Source of the DNA: Bacteroidales bacterium
Lineage (GTDB): Bacteria > Bacteroidota > Bacteroidia > Bacteroidales > Bacteroidaceae
Direction: 5' to 3'
DNA length: 64,000 bases
Assembly: GCA_015060885.1 (NCBI GenBank)
Contig: SUXO01000005.1
Span: 1-64,000, forward strand
How positions within the stretch are numbered: the first letter of the stretch is position 1; each line of letters starts with the position of its first letter. Below the pieces are notes generated by a model. It saw nothing but the letters and a program-made list of their open reading frames with translations. It was not told the origin of the DNA and ran no database searches. A program made the translations under genes and the position numbers. Positions 8,175-17,318 of this stretch are shown in pieces.

Positions 8175-8795
8175 TTAGTACTGTTTCCTCTTGAAGTTCT
8201 TTTTGCCGTTCTGGCGTTGCTTGTTTTGGCGGGCGTTATTGTTCGTGCCGCCCTGGCTGTTTATCCTTATTTCGCCACCGGTGATGTCTATCCTGCCGTT
8301 AGAGTAGGCTTTGAGGTCTTCAAAAATCTTTTTGTCCTCCACACCATCCTTGTTCCAGGCGATGTAGTTCTTCTTCATCTGTATGGTTATGAGCTCTACG
8401 AGCCTTGCACGCTCCTCGCCCTCTTCGAGTGTGCAGGCGTGGGCAATCATCTCCTCGACGATGCGGCCGTAGTGGCGGTGCTGCACCTCTCCGGTCTGGT
8501 AGGGTATTCTCTGCGGAGGCTCGTTGAACTTCTCTTTCTTGATTACCTCCACAGGGTAGTCAATGTCGAGCTTGAAATCGGACATAATGGCGAGGTGGTC
8601 CCACAGCTTGCGCTCGAAATCGGGGAGGTTGCGCAGGTTGGGGAACATGCTTGCCATAATATTTACTATGGTGTTGGCGCATTGCTGGCGTTCTTCGCGG
8701 TTCTCTATGGTGAGTGCGTGGTCGACCATCTTCTGCACCGAACGCCCGTATTCGGGCAGGGGCAAACGTTTCTGTTTGGTATTGTATTCCATCAT
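8175..8795 (-). CDS. DUF4290 family protein
   Basis: A 206-residue soluble protein conserved in Bacteroidota, recognised by its N-terminus (EYNTKQKRLPLPEYGRSVQ), the helical repeats REERQQCANTIVNIM and EGEERARLVELITIQM, and its place between tsaB and murA. No signal peptide or membrane helix is visible. The C-terminal 35 residues are a low-complexity, basic Gln/Asn/Lys tail (NNNARQNKQRQNGKKNFKRK), which could bind nucleic acid. The two related helical halves suggest an internal duplication. Function is unknown; close packing with tsaB (13 bp) and murA (14 bp) is the only contextual clue. A start at the second ATG codon is equally possible. Confidence 0.88.
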   Translation of the reverse strand: MMEYNTKQKRLPLPEYGRSVQKMVDHALTIENREERQQCANTIVNIMASMFPNLRNLPDFERKLWDHLAIMSDFKLDIDYPVEVIKKEKFNEPPQRIPYQTGEVQHRHYGRIVEEMIAHACTLEEGEERARLVELITIQMKKNYIAWNKDGVEDKKIFEDLKAYSNGRIDITGGEIRINSQGGTNNNARQNKQRQNGKKNFKRKQY

Positions 8796-8808
8796 AATGG
8801 TAGGGATT

Positions 8809-9510
8809 TTAAAAGTTCTTCAAAAGTTCTTTGGGTTTTGTTGCCACGAAGTTTTTGAGGTAGAAGGGCTCGAAATAGGCAATGTCCTCAAAACGTTCCT
8901 CCCATACAGCACGTTCGGCAAGCGGCATCATGTTCTTTGCCAGCGGGTTGCGGAACTTTGTGGTAAAGTGTGCATTGGGGTGGGTTATTATCTTGCTACA
9001 CTTTTCGGCACCATTGCCGAAGAAGTAAACGGGGTGGCCGGCGAGTATGTCGGCAAAACTCTCTTCGGTAACAATTTCGGCCGCGGTGGGTTTCACAACG
9101 TTCAATGCCCTGTCGTACACCGTTGCGTAGACCTCGTTGCGGCGGGCATCTATCATCGGGCACAAGAGTGCATCTTCGGGAAGTTCCTCGCCCAGCAGCA
9201 TAGGTACGCACATGATTGCCGTGGTGGGTATTGCCACCAAGGGTATGTCGCGTCCGTAGCAGACACCTTTTGCTGTTGACGATGCAATGCGCAGGCTTGT
9301 GTAGGAACCGGGGCCGCAACTCAATGCCACGGCCGTGAGCGGCATACTGCGGCTGTCGGCCATATTCACAGCCTCCTCCACAAAAGGAGCAAGAACCTTT
9401 GCGTGGGAACGCTCCTCTTCGTTGACTCTTTCAAAAAACACCTGCCCGTCTTCGCTCAATGCCACCGAGCATATTTCGGTCGATGCCTCAATGTGTAGTA
9501 TTACTGCCAT
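8809..9510 (-). CDS. tsaB: tRNA threonylcarbamoyladenosine biosynthesis protein TsaB
   Basis: A 233-residue protein of the ASKHA fold that acts as the scaffold partner of TsaD and TsaE in making the N6-threonylcarbamoyl modification at A37 of ANN-decoding tRNAs. The start MAVILHIEASTEICSVALS and the motif VALSCGPGSYTSLRIASSTAKG are typical of TsaB. It heads the nine-gene minus-strand run, with a promoter about 30 bp upstream. TsaB lacks catalytic activity of its own in known systems. tsaD and tsaE are not in the window. Confidence 0.95.
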   Translation of the reverse strand: MAVILHIEASTEICSVALSEDGQVFFERVNEEERSHAKVLAPFVEEAVNMADSRSMPLTAVALSCGPGSYTSLRIASSTAKGVCYGRDIPLVAIPTTAIMCVPMLLGEELPEDALLCPMIDARRNEVYATVYDRALNVVKPTAAEIVTEESFADILAGHPVYFFGNGAEKCSKIITHPNAHFTTKFRNPLAKNMMPLAERAVWEERFEDIAYFEPFYLKNFVATKPKELLKNF

Positions 9511-9539
9511 TTTTCGGTCTGTTGTTTTATTCTAAAATG

Positions 9540-9547
9540 CAAAAATA
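9540..9547 (-). promoter_or_regulatory. Promoter -7 box of the tsaB run
   Basis: On the minus strand the box reads TATTTTTG, a full match to the Bacteroidota TAnnTTTG consensus. A TTGG sequence lies 20 nt upstream and fits the -33 element. The predicted start is about 23 nt before the tsaB ATG. Confidence 0.65.
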
Positions 9548-9652
9548 AGAATTTAATATTATTCTTGCCAATAAATAATATTTTTTAATACAAGAAAGGG
9601 GGTTGGTGTGCAAAAAACGGGTGTATGCTTGTTGGTTTCGGGAATAAATCAT

Positions 9653-9660
9653 TAAATTTG
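9653..9660 (+). promoter_or_regulatory. Promoter -7 box of the yicC-gmk-nadD unit
   Basis: TAAATTTG matches TAnnTTTG fully. A TTGG at 9632-9635 may serve as the -33 element. The leader to the yicC ATG would be about 30 nt. It is divergent from the tsaB promoter, with an AT-rich region between. Confidence 0.62.
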
Positions 9661-9696
9661 CAGAAATCGTATGCCGGTTAAAACAAATTTATAGCA

Positions 9697-10572
9697 ATGA
9701 TATATTCGATGACAGGCTACGGCAAGGCCGTGGCGCTTTATCAGGACAGGAAAATCTGTATAGAGATACGTTCGCTCAACGGCAAGGCTATGGACTTGTC
9801 GACACGCATAGCAAGCCAGTTCAAGAGCCACGAGATGGAGATACGTACGTTGGTTACAAGTGTGCTCGAACGTGGAAAGGTCGATTTCTCCCTTTGGGTG
9901 GAACAGAACGAAAAAGCCGACACTCCCTCGATAAATGCCGAAGTGGTAAAGGCCTATGTGGAGCAGATGAACGAGGTGTCGCAGGCGACATCGATACCTT
10001 TGCCGCAGAACCTCTTTGAGGTGCTCTTGCGTATGCCCGATGTGATAGCCCGTAAAGAGGTCTATGAGGTGGGCGACGAAGAGTGGTCTTTGGCTCTTGC
10101 AGCCATAAAGGAGGCTCTCGACGACATAGTTGCGTTCCGCAAGCAGGAGGGTGAGGCCTTACGTGCGAAATTCCTCGATAAAATCGGGAATATTTCGGTT
10201 TTGCTAGCAAGTGTGGAGCCCTATGAGAAGGAGCGTGTCGAAAAGATACGCGCCCGCATAAAGGATACTTTGGAGAAACAGGTCGGCGTGGAATACGACA
10301 AGAACCGTTTTGAGCAGGAGTTGATATTCTACATCGAGAAACTCGATATAAATGAGGAGAAACAACGCCTCTCCAATCACCTGAACTATTTTCTCGAAAC
10401 CATCGAGGGCGGATATGGACAGGGAAAGAAACTTGGTTTCATTGCCCAGGAGATGGGGCGCGAGATAAACACCCTCGGCAGCAAGAGCAATCACGCCGAA
10501 ATGCAGAATATCGTGGTTAGAATGAAAGACGAACTTGAACAGATAAAAGAACAGGTTCTTAATGTGATGTAA
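9697..10572 (+). CDS. yicC: YicC/YloC family endoribonuclease
   Basis: A 291-residue protein of the YicC-like family. The N-terminus MIYSMTGYGKA and the C-terminal DUF1732 part (KKLGFIAQEMGREINTLGSKSN) are hallmarks. Family members studied in E. coli and Bacillus act as metal-dependent endoribonucleases involved in small-RNA or mRNA decay. Length is normal, and the catalytic-type acidic and histidine residues lie in the C-terminal block. It is the first gene of the unit and ends 5 bp before gmk, a pairing seen in very many bacteria. Confidence 0.94.
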   Translation: MIYSMTGYGKAVALYQDRKICIEIRSLNGKAMDLSTRIASQFKSHEMEIRTLVTSVLERGKVDFSLWVEQNEKADTPSINAEVVKAYVEQMNEVSQATSIPLPQNLFEVLLRMPDVIARKEVYEVGDEEWSLALAAIKEALDDIVAFRKQEGEALRAKFLDKIGNISVLLASVEPYEKERVEKIRARIKDTLEKQVGVEYDKNRFEQELIFYIEKLDINEEKQRLSNHLNYFLETIEGGYGQGKKLGFIAQEMGREINTLGSKSNHAEMQNIVVRMKDELEQIKEQVLNVM

Positions 10573-10577
10573 TAGTT

Positions 10578-11144
10578 ATGGACAACGGAAAGGTTGTGAT
10601 TTTCTCGGCACCATCGGGCTCGGGGAAATCGACATTGGTACACTATCTTATGGATGAGAACCCCACATTCGGGTTCTCGGTTTCGGCAACAAGCCGCCCG
10701 CCCCGTGGCGAGGAACAGCATGGTGTCGATTATTTCTTCTTTACCCCCGATGAGTTCCGTGCAAAAATCTTTGCCGGCGAGTTTGTGGAGTATGAAGAGG
10801 TATATCCCGGCCGTTTTTATGGAACGCTGAAATCGCAGGTCGAAGAGCAGCTTAAAAGGCAGAACATCCTCTTCGATGTTGATGTGAAGGGCGGTTGCAG
10901 CCTTAAAAAGTTCTACGGTGCCCGCGCGCTCTTCATTTTTGTGCAGGCTCCATCGATAGATGTCCTCCGCGAACGTCTTATAGGCCGTGGCGATACTGCA
11001 CCCGACGAAATTGAAAAACGTATAGGCAAGGCCGAATACGAGATGACTTTCTCGAAATATGCCGACCGCGTTATTGTGAACGATAATCTCGAAAAGGCAA
11101 AAGAGGAGGTTCTTGCCGTTGTCAACAAATTCCTGAATGAATAA
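10578..11144 (+). CDS. gmk: Guanylate kinase
   Basis: A 188-residue cytoplasmic enzyme that phosphorylates GMP (and dGMP) with ATP. The P-loop is SAPSGSGKSTLV (residues 9-20), followed by the GMP-binding SATSRPPRGEEQHGVDYFF and the lid region ERLIGRGDTAPDEIEKRI. The gene is 5 bp after yicC and its last 8 bases overlap the start of nadD, which indicates translational coupling. All motifs and the length are standard. Confidence 0.97.
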   Translation: MDNGKVVIFSAPSGSGKSTLVHYLMDENPTFGFSVSATSRPPRGEEQHGVDYFFFTPDEFRAKIFAGEFVEYEEVYPGRFYGTLKSQVEEQLKRQNILFDVDVKGGCSLKKFYGARALFIFVQAPSIDVLRERLIGRGDTAPDEIEKRIGKAEYEMTFSKYADRVIVNDNLEKAKEEVLAVVNKFLNE

Positions 11145-11712
11145 GATACCTACGGTAATATTCGGCGGCAGTTTCGACCCGGTGCATAACGGGCATATAG
11201 CCCTCGCCTCCGAGGTGTGTCGTCGTGGTCTCGCCTCCGAGGTGTGGTTTATGGTCTCGCCGCTCAATCCTCACAAGGAGGGCAATAATATTACCCCCGA
11301 AGATGTGCGTCTGCAAATGACAAGGCTCGCGCTCGAAGGCAACCCTGCGTTTGCGGCCTGCGATTTTGAGTTTTCGATGCCACGCCCCTCATATACAGTG
11401 AAGACGCTCGAAGCCCTCTCGGTTGCCTATCCCGAACGGGAGTTTATACTGCTGATAGGTGCCGACAATTGGGAAAAGTTCCACAAATGGTATATGTGGG
11501 AAACCATCCTCGCCAACTATCGGATAATAGTATATCCTCGTGGCGATGAAAAGCAGCCCTCTCTACCTGCGGGGGTTATCTGGATGTCTGCCCCGTTGCA
11601 CAACGTAAGCTCCACAATGGTGCGCGAAGCGGTGGCTCTCGGCAAGGATATATCGCATTATGTACCGGCATCGGTCGGCAATTTCATTAAAGAGAATAAT
11701 TTGTACAAATAA
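11137..11712 (+). CDS. nadD: Nicotinate (nicotinamide) mononucleotide adenylyltransferase
   Basis: A 191-residue enzyme that adenylates nicotinate mononucleotide to deamido-NAD in NAD synthesis. The nucleotidyltransferase motif GGSFDPVHNGH (residues 9-19), SPLNPHKEG and the C-terminal NVSSTMVREAV are intact. The start overlaps the end of gmk by 8 bases, and the MORN-repeat gene follows after a single base. Confidence in the NadD over the CoaD identity rests on length, the PLNPHK motif and the ISSTxxR-type motif. Confidence 0.95.
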   Translation: MNKIPTVIFGGSFDPVHNGHIALASEVCRRGLASEVWFMVSPLNPHKEGNNITPEDVRLQMTRLALEGNPAFAACDFEFSMPRPSYTVKTLEALSVAYPEREFILLIGADNWEKFHKWYMWETILANYRIIVYPRGDEKQPSLPAGVIWMSAPLHNVSSTMVREAVALGKDISHYVPASVGNFIKENNLYK

Positions 11713-11713
11713 T

Positions 11714-12358
11714 ATGGCCAAGAAGATATTTTACATACTGTTTTTAGTCATTCCATCGGCACTTTTTGCCCAGGATAAGGTAGCTTTCTATCCCGAAATG
11801 TGCGACCTCTTGCAGGCTGTCTTTTGCGATTACGCTTCGCGTGAGGGCGAGGTTAAGTATTTGTCGGGCCGCGACGGGCAATACATAGGGAACTTTATAA
11901 ATTATAAGATATATGGCTGGGGATACTTCCTTGCCGATAATGGTTCCCAGACATTCGGCCAGTTCCGCGACGGCAAACATATATTCGGCATAACCCTTAC
12001 CGACAGAATGGCGCGTGTGGGTAGCGAGGAGCATTTTGTAGAGTATGACATTGCGACCGGCAACATACTGCGTGTGCATACGGTTGACGGCGATTTGCCT
12101 CTTACGGCACCATATATTGCAACACCGGGCACCCCGTCTCCTTATACATTCCGGCGTGTGAGGTATGAAAACGGCGATGCCTATTATGGCGAAATGTGCA
12201 ATGGCCATCGTCACGGCTATGGTGTCTATTATTGGTCAAACGGTGATTTCTGGTACGGCAAATACGAGAACGGCTACCGTCAGGGTTACGGGGTTCTTTT
12301 CAAGCCCGACCGTCGTATATACTTTGGCAAGTGGATAGGGGATAGCAAGGTGCAATAG
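11714..12358 (+). CDS. Secreted MORN-repeat protein
   Basis: A 214-residue protein starting MAKKIFYILFLVIPSALFAQ, a clear signal peptide (about 1-19). An upstream in-frame ATG inside nadD is rejected because it adds a non-signal-like segment. The body contains three to four MORN-type repeats, each with a G-x-Y/F-x-G pattern, such as NGDFWYGKYENGYRQGYGV and DGQYIGNFINYKIYGWGYF. MORN repeats form beta-strand stacks used for scaffolding or lipid contact. The gene begins 1 bp after nadD, so it is co-transcribed. Function is unknown; a periplasmic or surface location is likely. Confidence 0.8.
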   Translation: MAKKIFYILFLVIPSALFAQDKVAFYPEMCDLLQAVFCDYASREGEVKYLSGRDGQYIGNFINYKIYGWGYFLADNGSQTFGQFRDGKHIFGITLTDRMARVGSEEHFVEYDIATGNILRVHTVDGDLPLTAPYIATPGTPSPYTFRRVRYENGDAYYGEMCNGHRHGYGVYYWSNGDFWYGKYENGYRQGYGVLFKPDRRIYFGKWIGDSKVQ

Positions 12359-12398
12359 GGTTGTGCGTGTTAAATAAAAACCAAAAAAGGTTTTTTTG

Positions 12399-12430
12399 TT
12401 TGCGTTTTCCGATATTTATATATAAGTTTG
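12399..12430 (+). promoter_or_regulatory. Promoter of the GH109-type gene (-33 and -7 boxes)
   Basis: TTTG at 12399-12402 and TAAGTTTG at 12423-12430 are separated by 20 bp, an almost ideal Bacteroidota promoter. The leader to the ATG is about 60 nt and AT-rich. A good match here agrees with the strongly biased codon use of the gene. Confidence 0.72.
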
Positions 12431-12494
12431 CAAACGTAACTTTATTTAACAAGGAATTTATAAACTTATATCATAATAACTTAAATTTAATAGT

Positions 12495-14159
12495 ATGAAT
12501 TTCAAAAAACTTTTCGGTTTTGCGTTTGCCGCAGTGATGGCTCTCTCTGCAACCACAGCACAGGCGCAATCTCTCTCTCCATCAACAAAATGGAGCTGGG
12601 ATAAAGGTACTATTGTTGTTGAAACTCCCGCTCGTCCCGAGGGCCAGCAACACGTTCTTAATCTTACAGCTGCTCCCATTCAGACTGTTCGCGTAGCGTT
12701 CGTGGGCTTGGGTATGCGCGGTCCCGGTGCAGTGGTACGTTTCTGCCGTATCCCCGGTGTTGAAATCGTTGCTCTTTGCGACTATGAAGAGGCACGTGCC
12801 GAGGCTTGCCAGAAGCACCTTCGCGAGCAGGGTTTGATGCCTGCCGACATCTACTATGGCGAGAAGGGCTATGAGGAACTCTGCAAACGTCCCGACATCG
12901 ACCTCGTTTACATCGCTGCCGACTGGAACCACCACTATCCCATTGCAAAGTGCGCTATGGAGAACGGCAAGCACGCAGCTATCGAGGTACCTTCTGCAAT
13001 GAACCTCGAACAGTGTTGGAGCCTTATCGACTTGTCAGAAAAGACACGTCTTCACTGCTTCATCCTCGAAAACTGCTGCTATGACGACTATGAGATGAAC
13101 GCTCTTGCAATGGCTCAGGACGGCGTTTTCGGTGAAATCATCCGCGCCGAGGGTGCTTACATCCATAGCCTCGAATGGTTCTGGGATGCATATTGGAAGG
13201 ATCCCGCCGACAACGATACCGAGAACCTCCATTGGCGTTTGAAATATAACAAGGAGAACCGTGGCGACCTCTACGCTACTCACGGCCTTGGCCCCGTTGC
13301 ACAGTGCTTGGATATTCACCGTGGTGACCGTTTCACAACACTTGTAGCAATGGATACCGAGCCCTTCTTCGGCAAGGAACTTGTTAAGGAGAAAACCGGT
13401 AAGGAGTGCAAGGAGTTCCGCAATGGCGACCACACAACTACACTTATGCGTACATCAAAGGGTAAGGTTGTCGAGATTCAGCACAACGTAATGACTCCCC
13501 AGCCCTACAACCGTCTGTTCAAGCTCACCGGTACAAAAGGTTATGCAACAAAGTATCCCACACAGGAGTTTGCTCTCTCGGGCGACGCTCTCAAAGGTAC
13601 CGGTGCTCCCCAGGTTGACAACCTCAATGCTCACGGCTTTATGAACGCCCAGCAGAAACAGGCTCTTATTTCAAAGTACTATCACCCCATCCTCAAAAAA
13701 TATGTTGAGAAGGGTCGCGACCTCGGTCACGGTGGTATGGACTTTGTAATGGACTCACGTCTTGTTTACTGCTTGCAGAATGGTCTTCCCCTCGATATGG
13801 ACGTATATGACATGGCTGAATGGTGCTGTCTTGCCGAGCTCGGTACACTCTCAATGGACAACAACTGCGCTCCTGTAACATTCCCCGACTTTACACGCGG
13901 TTATTGGAACGAGGTGAAGGGTTACAAGCACGCTTATGCTGCTCCCGAGGTAGAGGCTGCAAACGAAGCTGCTGCCGAGGCTTATACAGCTGCACAGAAG
14001 GAAGTTACTGCAAAGAAGAATATGTGGGCTCTTTACGACGCATATAAAGCTGCTGAAACTCCCGCTGCAAAGGAAAAGGCACTTAAAGCATTGAACAAGG
14101 CTCGTGTTTCGGCCGACAAGCAAATTGCAAAGGCTGTGAAGAAGGCTTTGAAGAAATAA
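12495..14159 (+). CDS. Secreted Gfo/Idh/MocA-fold enzyme, GH109-type (alpha-N-acetylgalactosaminidase-like)
   Basis: A 554-residue protein with a Sec signal peptide (about 1-24), an NAD-binding Rossmann domain (VGLGMRG at 70-76) and a Gfo/Idh/MocA C-terminal domain. Segments such as DWNHHYPIAKCAMENGKHA, EVPSAMNLEQCW, THGLGPVAQCLDIHRGD and FRNGDHTT resemble glycoside hydrolase family 109, which uses bound NAD to cleave terminal alpha-GalNAc, including the blood group A determinant. Residues about 483-554 form an Ala/Lys-rich, probably helical tail. Codons are strongly biased towards GCT, AAG, AAC and GGT compared with neighbours, a sign of high expression. The gene has its own promoter and a strong terminator. 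Substrate is inferred from family only. Confidence 0.85.
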   Translation: MNFKKLFGFAFAAVMALSATTAQAQSLSPSTKWSWDKGTIVVETPARPEGQQHVLNLTAAPIQTVRVAFVGLGMRGPGAVVRFCRIPGVEIVALCDYEEARAEACQKHLREQGLMPADIYYGEKGYEELCKRPDIDLVYIAADWNHHYPIAKCAMENGKHAAIEVPSAMNLEQCWSLIDLSEKTRLHCFILENCCYDDYEMNALAMAQDGVFGEIIRAEGAYIHSLEWFWDAYWKDPADNDTENLHWRLKYNKENRGDLYATHGLGPVAQCLDIHRGDRFTTLVAMDTEPFFGKELVKEKTGKECKEFRNGDHTTTLMRTSKGKVVEIQHNVMTPQPYNRLFKLTGTKGYATKYPTQEFALSGDALKGTGAPQVDNLNAHGFMNAQQKQALISKYYHPILKKYVEKGRDLGHGGMDFVMDSRLVYCLQNGLPLDMDVYDMAEWCCLAELGTLSMDNNCAPVTFPDFTRGYWNEVKGYKHAYAAPEVEAANEAAAEAYTAAQKEVTAKKNMWALYDAYKAAETPAAKEKALKALNKARVSADKQIAKAVKKALKK

Positions 14160-14180
14160 CAATAAGCATAAATGCAATGA

Positions 14181-14212
14181 AGAGGTGCCTCTGTTGAGGC
14201 ACCTCTTTTTTT
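14181..14212 (+). terminator. Rho-independent terminator after the GH109-type gene
   Basis: AGAGGTGCCTC (14181-14191) and GAGGCACCTCT (14196-14206) form a perfect 11-bp stem with a TGTT loop, followed by a run of T residues. It separates the monocistronic upstream gene from the aromatic operon. Confidence 0.92.
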
Positions 14213-14356
14213 GACACATATCCGTTGTGTCACAATTTAAACTTTTATAATGTTTAAAATATGTAAAAATATGCATCTGGTAGTCTGGACCGTATAAATT
14301 TTGTAGCAGAAGTGTTAATTTCCTTGTTTATTTTTAGGATAAAAAAAGTTTATTTA

Positions 14357-14364
14357 TAAATTTG
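14357..14364 (+). promoter_or_regulatory. Promoter -7 box of the aromatic amino acid operon
   Basis: TAAATTTG matches TAnnTTTG fully; no clear -33 TTTG is seen at the right distance. The leader to the aroF ATG is about 37 nt. No leader peptide rich in Phe, Tyr or Trp and no attenuator hairpin was found in the 195 bases between the terminator and the gene. Confidence 0.6.
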
Positions 14365-14407
14365 CGTCCAGCTAAGAAGTAAAAAGAAATTATCAAAGAA
14401 CGACGTT

Positions 14408-15421
14408 ATGATTGCAGTATTGAAAAACGGTGTCACAAAGGCACAGCGCGACAACCTCATCCATTGGTTGGAGTCGCAGAATGTGAGAGTTCACGTATCG
14501 GAGGGCGAGATGCAGACAGTGCTCGGCCTCATTGGCGATACAAGTAAAATAGATATAGACTTGCTTGGCGGGCTCGAAATAATAGAGAACGTTACCCGAA
14601 TAAGCGAGCCCTTCAAGAGTGCAAACCGCCGTTTCCATCCCGAAGATACCATCGTTGAGGTTGGCAGTGGCGAAAATAAAGTAAAAATAGGCGGCGGCCA
14701 TTTTGCCATTATGGCTGGCCCCTGCTCGGTGGAGTCGGAAGAGCAGATACTCACCATAGCCAGAGCAGTGAAGGCATCGGGTGCCAACATCTTGCGTGGC
14801 GGTGCCTTCAAGCCCCGTACTTCGCCCTACGATTTCCAGGGCCTGCGTGCCGAAGGCCTACAACTGTTGCTGAAAGCCCGTGAAGCGACAGGCCTCCCCA
14901 TTGTTACCGAAATTATGAGCGCGGCTCACCTCGACCTCTTTGCCGATGTCGATATCATTCAGGTGGGCGCACGCAATATGCAGAACTTTGAGCTGCTCAA
15001 AGAGCTTGGCCGTTCAAACAAGCCCATTCTGCTCAAACGCGGTCTTTCGGCAACCCTCAAAGAGTTGCTTATGAGTGCCGAGTATATTATGAGTGAGGGT
15101 AACGAACAGGTAATGCTGTGCGAGCGCGGTATCCGCAGCTACGACAACTACACCCGTAACGTGCTCGACCTTGCAGCCGTTCCCGTGCTTCACGGCCTAA
15201 CCCACCTGCCCGTAGTTGTCGACCCCAGCCACGCAACCGGCGTTTCGCGTCTTGTGCGTCCTATGGCTTGTGCCGCTTGTGCTTCGGGTGCCGACGGCCT
15301 CATCATCGAGGTTCACAACGACCCTGCCCACGCTCTTTGCGACGGTGCGCAGTCGCTCACTCCCGCACAGTTCGACGAGGTGGCTTCACGCGTGCGCGAA
15401 ATCCGTAGTATAATGCACTAA
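14408..15421 (+). CDS. aroF: 3-deoxy-7-phosphoheptulonate (DAHP) synthase, AroF-like
   Basis: A 337-residue enzyme that condenses phosphoenolpyruvate and erythrose 4-phosphate, the entry to the shikimate pathway. Residues about 1-75 form the ferredoxin-like regulatory domain known from the Thermotoga type, which mediates feedback inhibition by Tyr or Phe. The TIM barrel follows, with [38 protein letters not shown] and VVDPSHATG. Unlike some Bacteroidota homologues it carries no chorismate mutase domain; that activity is fused to PheA downstream. It is the first gene of the operon, 11 bp before tyrA. Confidence 0.95.
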   Translation: MIAVLKNGVTKAQRDNLIHWLESQNVRVHVSEGEMQTVLGLIGDTSKIDIDLLGGLEIIENVTRISEPFKSANRRFHPEDTIVEVGSGENKVKIGGGHFAIMAGPCSVESEEQILTIARAVKASGANILRGGAFKPRTSPYDFQGLRAEGLQLLLKAREATGLPIVTEIMSAAHLDLFADVDIIQVGARNMQNFELLKELGRSNKPILLKRGLSATLKELLMSAEYIMSEGNEQVMLCERGIRSYDNYTRNVLDLAAVPVLHGLTHLPVVVDPSHATGVSRLVRPMACAACASGADGLIIEVHNDPAHALCDGAQSLTPAQFDEVASRVREIRSIMH

Positions 15422-15432
15422 TAAATAGGGCT

Positions 15433-16260
15433 ATGAAAATTGGTGTAGTGGGGCTGGGCCTCATTGGCGGCTCGGCTGCCAAGGCCTACAAGGCTGCCGG
15501 TCACGTGGTGTACGGTTACGACACCGATGCCACCGTACAAGGGTATGCCGAACTCGACGGAACCATCGACGCTGCGCTCACGGCAGGCAAGATAAAGGCT
15601 TGCGAGCTTCTTATCCTTGCTGCGACACCCGGTGCAGTCATCGGTTACCTTGAATCAAATGCCGGAAATATCCCTTCAACCACTCTTGTGGTCGATTTCT
15701 GTGGAACAAAGCGTGCTGTCTGCGCAAAAGGCTTTGCCCTTGCTGCGCAGTACGGCTTCACATTTGTGGGCGGGCATCCTATGGCCGGCTTGCAATATTC
15801 GGGCTATAAGCACTCGCGTGCAACCCTTTTCGCAGGTGCGTCGTTCATAATGGTACCTCCCGTTCACGATGATATAGCCTTGCTCGACCGGGTGAAACAG
15901 GCTCTTTCGCCACTTGAATTCAAGAAGTTCGTGGTGACGACTGCCGACTTCCACGACAGAATGATTGCCTACACATCGCAAATGTGCCACATTGTTTCAA
16001 ATGCCTTCATAAAGAGCCCGTCGGCACAGTACCACAAGGGTTACAGCGCCGGCAGTTTCCGTGACTTCACCCGCGTGTCACGCCTCAACGAGGGTATGTG
16101 GACTGAACTCTTCTTGGAGAACAGCGAGAACCTGCTCGCCGAACTCGATTTATTGATAAACTCCCTCACGCAGTATCGTGAGGCCATAGCCTCATCCTCG
16201 TCGGACACTCTGTGCAACCTGTTGCGCGAGGGGCGTGAGGCCAAAGAAAACATAGAATGA
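15433..16260 (+). CDS. tyrA: Prephenate dehydrogenase
   Basis: A 275-residue NAD(P)-dependent enzyme that oxidatively decarboxylates prephenate to 4-hydroxyphenylpyruvate for tyrosine. The Rossmann motif GLGLIGGS (residues 7-14) is at the N-terminus, and the catalytic GGHPMAGLQYSGYKHS block contains the conserved His of the family. There is no chorismate mutase or ACT extension. The stop codon overlaps the start of aroB (ATGA), which implies translational coupling. An arogenate specificity cannot be excluded. Confidence 0.92.
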   Translation: MKIGVVGLGLIGGSAAKAYKAAGHVVYGYDTDATVQGYAELDGTIDAALTAGKIKACELLILAATPGAVIGYLESNAGNIPSTTLVVDFCGTKRAVCAKGFALAAQYGFTFVGGHPMAGLQYSGYKHSRATLFAGASFIMVPPVHDDIALLDRVKQALSPLEFKKFVVTTADFHDRMIAYTSQMCHIVSNAFIKSPSAQYHKGYSAGSFRDFTRVSRLNEGMWTELFLENSENLLAELDLLINSLTQYREAIASSSSDTLCNLLREGREAKENIE

Positions 16261-17315
16261 TTATGCAACCCCATAGAACCATCCACGTTGCCGCATCGCG
16301 CAGTTACGACATACTCATAGGCCGCAATATACTGCCGCAGATAGGCGAGGCTCTCTTGCCGCTGCTTGGCAATTGCCGCATTGCCGTTCTCACCGACAGC
16401 AATGTCGACGCCCTTTACGGCAACAGGCTTATGGAACTCTTGCAGGCTGCCGGTTACGAGGCCTGCAAATATGTAATACCGGCCGGCGAGGCATCGAAGT
16501 GTGCCGAAAATCTCCTGGCATTTCTCAATTTCCTTGCCGTGGAGCAAATCACACGCAGCGATGCCATAATCGCATTCGGTGGCGGAGTGGTGGGCGACCT
16601 CGGCGGTCTTTCGGCATCGCTCTATTTGCGTGGTATTAAATATGTGCAGGTGCCCACGACGCTTTTGGCGGCTGTCGACAGCTCGGTGGGTGGTAAAACG
16701 GCTATCGATATTCCCGCGGGCAAGAACCTTGTGGGCAGTTTCTACCAGCCTGTCCTTGTATATTGCGACACCGCCCTGATGGATACCCTGCCTGCCGATA
16801 TCTACCGCGACGGCTGTGCCGAAGTCATAAAATATGGAATGATTCTCGACAAGGAGCTGTACGGAACACTTAAAAAGGTGCCCTTTGAGCGCGAAAGCGT
16901 GGTTGCAAGGTGTGTGGAGATAAAGCGCGATGTGGTGCAGCAGGACGAGTTCGACAACGGTCTGCGCGGCCTTCTTAACTTCGGGCATACATTCGGGCAC
17001 GCCATAGAGAAATTGAGCAACTTTGCCGTGTCGCACGGTTCGGCGGTGGCAAAAGGTATGCTCATTGCAGCCCGTATGGCACCTTTGTGCGGCTTGTGCG
17101 ACGTAGCGGCTGAACTTGCCACAATGTTGGCAGCATACGGTTTCGACCTGTCCTGCCCCTACACGGCCGATGAGATATATGGCTCCCTTCTGTCCGACAA
17201 GAAACGCCGCGGCAACAAGATAACCATTGTGCTTCCCAAGTCGGTTGGCGACTGTGTGTTGGTGACAGTGGGGGTTGAGGAACTTAAAGAGTTGTTGCAC
17301 AAGACTATCGGTTGA
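16257..17315 (+). CDS. aroB: 3-dehydroquinate synthase
   Basis: A 352-residue NAD- and metal-dependent enzyme that cyclises DAHP to 3-dehydroquinate. Diagnostic motifs are FGGGVVGDLGGLSASLYLRG, VPTTLLAAVDSSVGGKTAID, the substrate- and metal-binding EVIKYGMI and FGHTFGHAIE. The first ATG overlaps the tyrA stop; a second ATG two codons later is also possible. aroA follows after 3 bp. Length is typical. Confidence 0.97.
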   Translation: MIMQPHRTIHVAASRSYDILIGRNILPQIGEALLPLLGNCRIAVLTDSNVDALYGNRLMELLQAAGYEACKYVIPAGEASKCAENLLAFLNFLAVEQITRSDAIIAFGGGVVGDLGGLSASLYLRGIKYVQVPTTLLAAVDSSVGGKTAIDIPAGKNLVGSFYQPVLVYCDTALMDTLPADIYRDGCAEVIKYGMILDKELYGTLKKVPFERESVVARCVEIKRDVVQQDEFDNGLRGLLNFGHTFGHAIEKLSNFAVSHGSAVAKGMLIAARMAPLCGLCDVAAELATMLAAYGFDLSCPYTADEIYGSLLSDKKRRGNKITIVLPKSVGDCVLVTVGVEELKELLHKTIG

Positions 17316-17318
17316 GGT

